From the NCBI GenBank assembly GCA_018725455.1, contig QLUN01000078.1, positions 1-5,154 on the forward strand: 5,154 nt of DNA, in the 5' to 3' direction. This document shows positions 1 through 5,154 of the stretch, piece by piece. Every line of letters begins with the position of its first letter. Position 1 is the first letter of the stretch. The translations under genes and the position numbers were made by a program. The notes below the pieces were generated by a model, which worked only from the letters and a program-made list of their open reading frames with translations, did not search any database and was not told the origin of the DNA. Source of the DNA: Chloroflexota bacterium (lineage in GTDB: Bacteria; Chloroflexota; Dehalococcoidia; SZUA-161; SpSt-899).

Positions 1-2
1 AG

Positions 3-351
3 CGCCTCCGGTTTGGTCGACTCCCTGCTCCCTTCATTCCCAATCAACTCTATCAACCCTTGCAGCGTCTGACGCGCTTCCGCTGGAGGAACTAGCCTTT
101 TAGTCAAAGAGGGAAGGAATCACTTCCCTCGCCCGGAGGCAGTAGCCGCTGTTGTTAAGAGAGCAGCTCAAGACTCCTACCGTCCTCACTCTGCCCTTAA
201 TGAACCCCTGAACCTGATCCTGGGGACTACCCTGGAGAACATCCGCACCCTATCCCGACAGGTCAAGAAACTAGATCAAGCCATCGAACGGGAGGTCCGG
301 AAATTCCCCAACCCCTTGATTTCAGTGTCCGGGCTAGCCTAAGTTTACCAC
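3..351 (+). pseudogene. IS110-family transposase remnant (internal deletion, frameshift, stops)
   Basis: The remnant of an IS110-family (DEDD) transposase must be read across three frames. Frame 3 (from position 3) gives FGRLPAPFIPNQLYQPLQRL, typical of the end of the N-terminal RuvC-like domain. Around 78-90 the reading jumps to frame 2 (ALPLEELAF); relative to the family some 50 codons seem to be missing there. At the T-run 98-101 one base is lost and reading continues in frame 1 with EGRNHFPRPEAVAA, then LNLILGTTLENIRTLSRQVK and a coiled-coil-like stretch, to ISVSGLA and a TAA at 340-342. Beyond the stop, VYH (343-351) still fits the family's GLGPVY motif, so homology runs slightly past the stop. 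The C-terminal Transposase_20 half with the catalytic serine is absent. The bridge-RNA-bearing end of such elements lies upstream of the gene, outside the window. It cannot encode an active recombinase. Family assignment is from recalled sequence patterns. Confidence 0.85.
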
Positions 352-401
352 TAATTTGGAAAATTACGTTCAATTTCCGTGCCTCTTCGTGTTTATGGTC
401 A
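352..401. other. Short non-coding gap, probable left end of the IS1634-type element
   Basis: This AT-rich stretch lies between the last recognisable IS110 codons and the stop codon of the minus-strand transposase. It must contain the downstream end of the IS1634-type element, but I cannot place the terminal inverted repeat because the opposite end is missing. An imperfect hairpin at 358-378 (arms GGAAAATT and AATTTCC, with one bulged A and loop ACGTTC) could be a subterminal repeat or a weak transcription stop. There is no GC-rich stem or T-tract to make a convincing intrinsic terminator. Confidence 0.4.
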
Positions 402-2135
402 CTACTTCTTTTTCTTCCTCAACCGTTTTGCCCTCAAAGGATTCAGTGGCAATCCTAATGCCCGGTAAATCGCAAAATGGAAGGGTTCGGGGTCAGTCGT
501 CTGCCGAATGTAAATCCGTTCCCCTTTGTCATTCGTCATAGACGCCGTCACCCTCATCTGGGTAGCCAACAGCTTCCTTATGGTCCCCCAGCGATGGGAG
601 ATCCCCTTCTTCTTCAGTTCTCGCTGGATGCTTACCAGAAGATGGTAAGCTAGTACAGTAATGAACAGATGACCCTCCAGTCGGCGGTCTTTCCGGTGGT
701 AGACCGGTCTCAGCCTCAGGTCGCTCTTCAGACAGCGAAAGGCCTCTTCTACAAAGGTAAGCATCATATAAAGTGACCAGAGCTCCCTCTCATCAAGGTC
801 ACTTCTATCAGAACGAATATAGTAGGAACCAGAGAACCTGGCCTTCAGCTCCTCTTCCTCACTTATGGACCAGGTGATCTTCTTGACTATACCTAACTCC
901 TGCTCTACCTCTATTTGATAGAATTGGGCAATAGTGGGATACCTTTCCCGAAGGCGTCCCAGACGTTGCATTACTTTCTCATATCTCTTGATTCCCTTCC
1001 TCTTGTTCAAAGAACTGAGGGTAGCCTCAAGACCATCCTCAAAGTGTTTCTGAAAACGAGCCTTCATCGACTCTTCCTTTCGCTCCCGAGCCAAGCTCTG
1101 GCAATAGAGGACAACTTCCCCCTTATGATCCAATCGTTTTGCCTTGATAGGGGAGTCCTTTTCTTCCCTGATAATAGTGAGCCCCTCCTGAGGAATCTCT
1201 TTAGGTCTATTTCTGGCGACACTGATATAATGGAAGCCTTCCTCCCTGATGAGTTTGAGATTCTCTTCAGTGCCTATCCCAGCATCAATCACCACGGTGG
1301 GAAGTTCCATCAGGAGAGGGGGTTGTCCTTCACCTTCAGCCTTGAAGGCGAGAAGGAATTCTCGCAAAGTTCCCGGCTCGCTGACATTCCCGGCTAAAAT
1401 CCGGCTCCTTTTGGGGAAGCCATCCTCATCCAGGACAAGTGCCAGGGTAAGTAATGGACAGTCGTTTCTTTTTTGTTTGGAGCGACCATAACGAGCTTTG
1501 GAGCTCTCATGAGCCCTTCCGGTAAGATAAGTATTGGTAAGATCATAGAGGATGATCTTTTCCCCTAGATGGAAAATGTCCCTTTCCCTCTCCGAAAGAC
1601 GCTTCTCAATTTCGTCCCGATGCTTGACCAGCTGATCGGAAAGGTGATACAGGGTATTGTTGGATAAATGCTGAAAGTCGGTACCCAGCAATTCATCCAG
1701 GGCGCTGATCTTCTTCCCCCAGAGGGCGGTGTCTCTTTCACTTGATGGATGAAGGAGACGACCAATGACCATGAGAGCGGTTTTATTGACCTCCTCCTGG
1801 CTGAAGCCTATGTCGGAGAGTATCTGGGGCAGGCCGAGGCGTTTGAATGCCTCGTAGCCCACTGCTTCCCCTCCAATAGTGCGGCATTCCCCCTGGGATA
1901 AGGAATGCAGGTCAACGGTCTCCCAATCATGTTCCTGCTCCTCGGCTGCCGGGATACTTTGCATCTCCTTTCGCTTGAGAAGCTGGGCATAATGGGAGGC
2001 CAGGCTTTCAATATGAGGTGGAGAATTAAGGAAGGACTGTTGACCAGCAAGGATCTCCTCGATGCGATGAGCCAAGATTGGCCACTCCTCCCTTGGGGGG
2101 TCAAGTTTTCCCAGGTTATGGCGAGCAAGAAACAT
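402..2135 (-). CDS. IS1634/IS4-type DDE transposase, N-terminally truncated
   Basis: A 577-residue open frame encodes a cut-and-paste DDE transposase of the IS1634 branch of the IS4 superfamily. The RNase H-like catalytic core is complete: D198 in LYDLTNTYLTG, D284 in VVIDAGIGTEENL, and E463 in FVEEAFRCLKSDL. The last belongs to a Y-(2)-x-(3)-E-(6)-K signature formed by Y456, E463 and K470. Between them are the family-typical PLLTLALVLDEDGFPKRSR and GNVSEPGTL, followed by a long insertion domain. The lysine-rich C-terminus (RKKKK) ends at 402. There is no internal stop or frameshift. The first residues, MFLARHNLGKLDPPREEW, match the family about 40-45 residues in, so the usual N-terminal segment is missing and the ATG is only the first one available after the junction. 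I found no right terminal repeat next to it. The protein would probably be expressed poorly or be inactive, and the element is likely immobile. The family call is firm; the amount missing is an estimate. Confidence 0.9.
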   Translation of the reverse strand: MFLARHNLGKLDPPREEWPILAHRIEEILAGQQSFLNSPPHIESLASHYAQLLKRKEMQSIPAAEEQEHDWETVDLHSLSQGECRTIGGEAVGYEAFKRLGLPQILSDIGFSQEEVNKTALMVIGRLLHPSSERDTALWGKKISALDELLGTDFQHLSNNTLYHLSDQLVKHRDEIEKRLSERERDIFHLGEKIILYDLTNTYLTGRAHESSKARYGRSKQKRNDCPLLTLALVLDEDGFPKRSRILAGNVSEPGTLREFLLAFKAEGEGQPPLLMELPTVVIDAGIGTEENLKLIREEGFHYISVARNRPKEIPQEGLTIIREEKDSPIKAKRLDHKGEVVLYCQSLARERKEESMKARFQKHFEDGLEATLSSLNKRKGIKRYEKVMQRLGRLRERYPTIAQFYQIEVEQELGIVKKITWSISEEEELKARFSGSYYIRSDRSDLDERELWSLYMMLTFVEEAFRCLKSDLRLRPVYHRKDRRLEGHLFITVLAYHLLVSIQRELKKKGISHRWGTIRKLLATQMRVTASMTNDKGERIYIRQTTDPEPFHFAIYRALGLPLNPLRAKRLRKKKK

Positions 2136-2138
2136 TTA

Positions 2139-3362
2139 CTACACATCACGCGGGATGCGGTACTTTCCGAACAGGTGTTTCCAGGGCGCAAGATGTTTCA
2201 GCCCCTCCAATATCAGTCCACCGTGCCGGTCAAATGAGAAATGCGGGGAATCAAGCAAGACCTCATGGATGTTGTTGTCTCTGATAATGTTGAATATCTT
2301 CTCGATCCGCTTGTCGGAAAGCCTGTTATATAACCTGCGGGCGAAGTAACCAATCTGGAGTTCTCCCCCCAGTTTTTCCTTCCACAGCCTTTCGTATTCG
2401 GCAAGCCTTCTCCGGGAGAAATCGTTTGCGCCGAATGCCTCGTGGACGGCTTTGGACGCAATATCGGCGCAGAGGAGACCGTAATGTATCCCGCCACCGG
2501 TGGTGGGCTTGACCTGTCCCGCAGCATTGCCAACAACCAGTACCCTGTCGCCGTAGGTCCTGGGTAGCGGTTTGAGCGGAATCCCTCCGTATAAGATAGT
2601 GCCCCCGGCGCAGGTAGTCGGGCTCGTCTCTGAGCCCGATGATGTGGATATCTTCCCCTGTGCCGCAAGCTGCGCCAGAAGCTCTCTCAGATAGGCGCCG
2701 GGTTTTTCACGCGAGCAAAGTCCCACTCGCGCCCGGTGCTGTGAAACAGGCACCATCCAGGCAAAGAATCCGGGGGCTATCCTCTGACTGAAGTAGACCT
2801 CAATCTCCCGGATCCCATTGGTTTCCACCTCAGTCTGAGCCCCAATGATGAAATCCTTTATCTGTCCAAGGCCTAGTTCCTGCGGCAATTTAGAGGCAAA
2901 CCCGCTGGCGATAATCGCTACCTTGCCCCGGAAGGTCAGCGCTTCCCCTCGCTGCTCGACCAGCACCTCAACCTCGTCACCGGAAACTTTGATGGCTCTT
3001 ACGTAGCTGGCCATTAGATACTCTGCCCCTTTATCCTGAGCCTTTTTCGCCAGGCGCCAATCGAAAGCAGCCCGATCGACGATATAAGCCAAGACTTCAT
3101 CTTTATTGACCCTCAGAAACTCCCCTGACGGGGCAAATAGCCTGGCCGAATGCGCCACCTCCAGCACACACTCGTCGGACACTTTGTTAATACCGGCTAA
3201 CTGCGCACATTCACGGCTGATAATCCCGGTGCAGCAGACATGTTCGCCAATCCCTTCGTGCTCCTCAAAAACCGCTACTCTGTAGCCCAGGCCGGCCAGC
3301 CTGCAGGCCACGCGGCTTCCGACCGGGCCGGCGCCGATTATCAGGACGTCGTAACAGTCCAT
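2139..3362 (-). CDS. FAD-dependent oxidoreductase, geranylgeranyl reductase family
   Basis: A 407-residue soluble or membrane-associated flavoprotein. The N-terminal Rossmann motif is VLIIGAGPVGSRVA (G10, G12, G15), with the ribose-binding acid E33 at the end of the second strand (VAVFEE). A CCTG motif (C43-G46) corresponds to the conserved cysteine region of the family. The second FAD motif and lid are VVGNAAGQVKPTTGGGIHYG (G278 to G291). The usual aspartate of GDAAG is N279. This family saturates isoprenoid double bonds with reduced cofactor: archaeal lipid tails, the phytyl chain of chlorophylls (ChlP), or the menaquinone side chain (MenJ). In a bacterium without visible photosynthesis genes, quinone or membrane isoprenoid reduction is the likeliest role, but the substrate is inferred. 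The ATG at 3362 gives the glycine motif its normal N-terminal position. A GAGGA lies at 3376-3380, rather far upstream. The start overlaps the hydrolase gene by 22 nt, which suggests translational coupling. Length is normal for the family, and the stop abuts the truncated transposase. Confidence 0.88.
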   Translation of the reverse strand: MDCYDVLIIGAGPVGSRVACRLAGLGYRVAVFEEHEGIGEHVCCTGIISRECAQLAGINKVSDECVLEVAHSARLFAPSGEFLRVNKDEVLAYIVDRAAFDWRLAKKAQDKGAEYLMASYVRAIKVSGDEVEVLVEQRGEALTFRGKVAIIASGFASKLPQELGLGQIKDFIIGAQTEVETNGIREIEVYFSQRIAPGFFAWMVPVSQHRARVGLCSREKPGAYLRELLAQLAAQGKISTSSGSETSPTTCAGGTILYGGIPLKPLPRTYGDRVLVVGNAAGQVKPTTGGGIHYGLLCADIASKAVHEAFGANDFSRRRLAEYERLWKEKLGGELQIGYFARRLYNRLSDKRIEKIFNIIRDNNIHEVLLDSPHFSFDRHGGLILEGLKHLAPWKHLFGKYRIPRDV

Positions 3363-3976
3363 TTCACAATACCATTCCTCACGAAACTCAGCAGTCCTCT
3401 GTTTCGGAGCAATTCCAGCATGAAAAGTATGAGGATAAGCATCCCCACGATTTCGGGCCAGTACACTGCCGGCTCCGTTTTCAAGGTCTCAATCAGGTTT
3501 GCCAGCCAATGGGTTATATCGTATTGGGGAAAAGCCAGTCCGTACAGCGGCCAGAACAAGGTTCGAGGCTCAAGCCACATCTGGTCTAAAATGAGATGAA
3601 AGCCGGAGCAGAGGGATAAGACAAGAATGCCTGACCTGCCGGATCGAAGATAGCGGTGCAGTCCGGCAAGCAGGATAATGAGGAAGAATAGCAGGGAGTG
3701 ACCGAATATGCGGCCGTTGCTGAAGGTATCGCCGAAGAGGTATATTCCCACCGGCTTATCAATGATGTCCGGCAGCATCGAGCCGACCAGCACCAGCCGG
3801 TAGTCAACGGAGGCAATCGCGGCCGCCAGTCCCGGGAGCCGAGGTGCCAGCGGAGATGGATTGGCCACCTCTCTTACCTGCTCGCTTCTGCTGAGGAATA
3901 GTGCTTGCCTGCGGAGAGCATTATCCACTCCCAGCGCCAAGGCTAAAGTGATCCCGGTGTGGCCAAATAACAGCAC
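3341..3976 (-). CDS. Membrane-bound metal-dependent hydrolase (YdjM/DUF457-like)
   Basis: A 211-residue integral membrane protein from a GTG start. It resembles the YdjM/DUF457 family of putative membrane metal-dependent hydrolases. Visible candidate metal ligands are H6 (LLFGHTGIT), D70 and D73 (GSMLPDIIDKP), H93 (GRIFGHSLLF), and H127 and D131 (GFHLILDQMW). Hydrophobic segments lie at about 1-20, 90-106, 116-130 and 174-195; the last is followed by a basic, presumably cytoplasmic tail. The frame is open further upstream, to an ATG at 4066. That extension (MPDCCDVRGG...) has no family resemblance and lies in another frame of the exosortase fragment. The GTG at 3976 places the conserved FGHTG at the N-terminus, as is usual for the family, and sits just behind a strong -10 box. 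No substrate is known for most members of this family. The 3' end overlaps the reductase start, so the two are probably one operon. Confidence 0.82.
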   Translation of the reverse strand: MLLFGHTGITLALALGVDNALRRQALFLSRSEQVREVANPSPLAPRLPGLAAAIASVDYRLVLVGSMLPDIIDKPVGIYLFGDTFSNGRIFGHSLLFFLIILLAGLHRYLRSGRSGILVLSLCSGFHLILDQMWLEPRTLFWPLYGLAFPQYDITHWLANLIETLKTEPAVYWPEIVGMLILILFMLELLRNRGLLSFVRNGIVKWTVTTS

Positions 3977-3982
3977 TCGTCT

Positions 3983-3991
3983 ATTATAACA
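3983..3991 (-). promoter_or_regulatory. Extended -10 promoter, likely leaderless start for the hydrolase-reductase pair
   Basis: On the minus strand the sequence is TGTTATAAT, a perfect TGn extended -10 (TATAAT at 3988-3983). Six bases (AGACGA) separate the hexamer from the GTG at 3976. Normal spacing would therefore start transcription at or within the start codon, giving a leaderless mRNA. No Shine-Dalgarno sequence is present in those six bases, which agrees. I see no good -35 box 16-18 nt upstream (the nearest are CTTCCA or TTCCAT), but an extended -10 can work without one. The TAA stop of the exosortase fragment lies inside the hexamer. Confidence 0.55.
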
Positions 3992-4274
3992 GAAAACGTT
4001 CTTTATGGAAGTCCCTGGGAACCTGACTGCTGACGAGCCTCCCCGAACGTCGCAGCAATCCGGCAAGAAGCACCAAACATAAAATTGACACCCCGAAGAA
4101 GAGCGAGTTGAAAAAATCGTGGGAAAAGGTCATAGCGACTTCGACTCCCCAATGGCTGCCGATCAGAAGCAGGGCAACCAGACGCAGCAGGTTGGCGAGA
4201 ATAGCTACCGGCAAGGCGAGCGCAAAGAGGATTGTCTTTCTGGCAAAAGTCCCCTTGTGGTGTAGCCACGACAA
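3984..4274 (-). pseudogene. Exosortase/archaeosortase C-terminal fragment
   Basis: An open frame of about 96 residues from a TTG at 4274 resembles the last third of an exosortase/archaeosortase, the multi-membrane-span transpeptidase-like protease that processes PEP-CTERM-type sorting signals. Counting from the TTG, LALPVAILANLLRLVALLLI carries the conserved arginine (R31), and EVAMTFSHDFFNSLFFG carries the conserved histidine (H52). Their 21-residue spacing fits the family. Two membrane helices are evident, at about 14-38 and 54-73. The nucleophilic cysteine of the CSG motif should lie about 44 residues before R31. That position would fall before the upstream in-frame TGA (4301-4299), and no CSG is encoded. 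The cysteine at the codon before the TTG is too close and out of context. All the N-terminal helices are missing. This is therefore best read as a truncated remnant; a small regulatory or moonlighting membrane protein is possible but unsupported. It lies 47 nt downstream of the dikinase stop and ends 7 nt before the hydrolase start. Confidence 0.7.
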
Positions 4275-4321
4275 GCAGGGAGATCCCCCCGTGTCAAATC
4301 ATTTAAGTAGGTAATCCAACT

Positions 4322-5154
4322 CTAGATCGTTGTATCATAAAATTGGTTTAAAGATGCCTGAGCGGCGGCGAGTCTGGCAATGGGAACCCTGAAGGGGGAA
4401 CAGCTCACGTAGTTCAAGCCGATCTTATGACAGAAAAGGATGCTTTTGGGATCGCCACCATGTTCACCACAGAGGCCTATCTCAAGGTCAGGCCGCGTCT
4501 CGCGCCCCAGTCTTACCGTCATCTCCATCAATTTGCCCACGCCGGGGATATCGAGTGTCGCAAAGGGGTTATCGGGCAGGATGCGCTTCTCCTGATATTC
4601 GAGCAGGAAGCCGGCTTCGGCGTCGTCGCGGGAGATACCGAAGACGGTCTGCGTGAGATCATTAGTCCCAAAAGAGAAAAACTGGGCTACCTCGGCGATC
4701 TCACCGGCGGTCAGCGCAGCTCGCGGGATCTCGATCATCGTCCCGAACTGGTAATCCACCTCAATACCCCGCTCCTCCATCACCCGTTTAGCGACCTCTT
4801 CCAGCGCCGTCCGCTGCTCTTTTAGTTCGTTGACGTGGCCGACCAGCGGGATCATTACCTCGGGGTGGACATCTACCCCCTCCGTAACACAATCGCACGC
4901 CGCCTCGAAGATCGCCTGCACCTGCATCTTCGTCACCTCCGGCATGTGGATCCCCAGGCGGACGCCGCGCAGCCCCAACATCGGATTGGCCTCGCGCATC
5001 ACCCCTACTGCACGGAGCATACGCTCCTTCTCTGCCAGGAGATCCGGGTTATCGCCCTTGAGCCGCAATTCCGTCACCGCTACCAGTAGCTCTTCATAGC
5101 CGGGCAGGAACTCGTGGAGCGGCGGGTCGAGCAGTCTGATGATCACCGGCAGTC
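4322..5154 (-). CDS. ppdK: Pyruvate, phosphate dikinase, C-terminal part (gene continues past the right edge)
   Basis: This is the C-terminal TIM-barrel, PEP/pyruvate-binding domain of pyruvate, phosphate dikinase, the cytosolic enzyme that interconverts pyruvate + ATP + Pi and PEP + AMP + PPi. About 277 of the roughly 870-900 residues of the family are inside the window; the ATP-grasp and phosphohistidine domains lie beyond it. The reading frame is open to the last base (LPVIIRLLDPPLHEFLPG), so no start codon is present. Hallmarks seen, numbered from the valine codon at 5146: R4 in IIRLLDPPLHEF, E139 in GTMIEIPRAAL, N162-D163 in FSFGTNDLTQ, and the catalytic cysteine C226 in GLCGEHGGDP. The normal ending PFRVPIARLAAAQASL is followed by a short tail and TAG. 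The site is fully conserved, so the enzyme should be active. The GTNDLTQ and EHGGDP motifs separate it from PEP synthase and PTS enzyme I. Confidence 0.97.
   Translation of the reverse strand, partial: LPVIIRLLDPPLHEFLPGYEELLVAVTELRLKGDNPDLLAEKERMLRAVGVMREANPMLGLRGVRLGIHMPEVTKMQVQAIFEAACDCVTEGVDVHPEVMIPLVGHVNELKEQRTALEEVAKRVMEERGIEVDYQFGTMIEIPRAALTAGEIAEVAQFFSFGTNDLTQTVFGISRDDAEAGFLLEYQEKRILPDNPFATLDIPGVGKLMEMTVRLGRETRPDLEIGLCGEHGGDPKSILFCHKIGLNYVSCSPFRVPIARLAAAQASLNQFYDTTI

Noticed and set aside
915..1397. 160-codon plus-strand open frame antisense to the transposase
   Set aside because: It lies wholly inside the well-supported transposase gene on the other strand, has a composition reflecting the antisense of that gene, and shows no recognisable domain.
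344..2139. TTTAC direct repeat at 344-348 and 2135-2139 as a target-site duplication of the IS1634-type element
   Set aside because: Five bases are easily matched by chance. The sequences just inside (starting at 349 and at 2134) are not inverted repeats of each other, and the right copy overlaps the transposase ATG, whose upstream part is missing.
3977..4066. N-terminal extension of the hydrolase from an ATG at 4066
   Set aside because: The added residues do not match the family, overlap the exosortase reading frame, and would place the conserved FGHTG far from the N-terminus; the GTG at 3976 has the better context.
4281..4292. Terminator hairpin after the dikinase gene (GGGGGGATCTCCC on the minus strand)
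   Set aside because: The possible stem is only three to four pairs with a poor loop and is not followed by a T-tract, so it cannot be supported as an intrinsic terminator.
4427..4825. 132-codon plus-strand open frame antisense to the dikinase
   Set aside because: The minus-strand frame carries conserved dikinase active-site motifs over the same bases; the plus frame is a shadow with no family resemblance.
1..5154. CRISPR array, tRNA or rRNA gene, or toxin-antitoxin pair
   Set aside because: No regularly spaced repeats, no tRNA cloverleaf consensus blocks, no rRNA-like sequence and no paired small genes were seen on either strand.

Overview
The window looks like bacterial chromosome, all of its coding on the minus strand except an old transposase remnant at the left edge. 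The right part (about 2139-5154) is host-like: the 3' end of a pyruvate, phosphate dikinase gene, a decayed exosortase fragment, a small membrane metal-dependent hydrolase, and an FAD-dependent reductase of the geranylgeranyl reductase family. The left part (about 1-2135) is a pile-up of two broken insertion sequences. The gene content would fit an anaerobic Chloroflexota-like bacterium or a similar uncultured lineage, but that is a weak inference from protein style. Nothing here fixes the taxon.

From left to right: positions 3-351 hold a remnant of an IS110-family transposase on the plus strand, broken by an internal deletion, a one-base frameshift and stop codons. Positions 402-2135 (minus) hold a long, uninterrupted IS1634/IS4-type DDE transposase whose catalytic core is intact but whose N-terminus and upstream end are missing. 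Its first codon is separated by only 3 nt from the stop codon of the reductase gene (2139-3362, minus). The reductase overlaps the end of the hydrolase gene (3341-3976, minus) by 22 nt, so the two are probably co-transcribed and translationally coupled. A perfect extended -10 promoter sits directly before the hydrolase GTG, inside the end of the exosortase fragment (3984-4274, minus), and suggests a leaderless transcript. The dikinase gene (4322 to beyond the right edge, minus) lies upstream.

Functionally, the dikinase belongs to central carbon metabolism (pyruvate/PEP interconversion) and is probably unrelated to the others. The hydrolase and reductase look like a two-gene unit acting at or on membrane lipid or isoprenoid material, but the substrate cannot be read from the sequence. 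I see no RNA gene, CRISPR array or convincing new system. The most informative points are the nested and truncated mobile elements, the exosortase remnant that lacks its nucleophile, and the leaderless promoter for the hydrolase-reductase pair.
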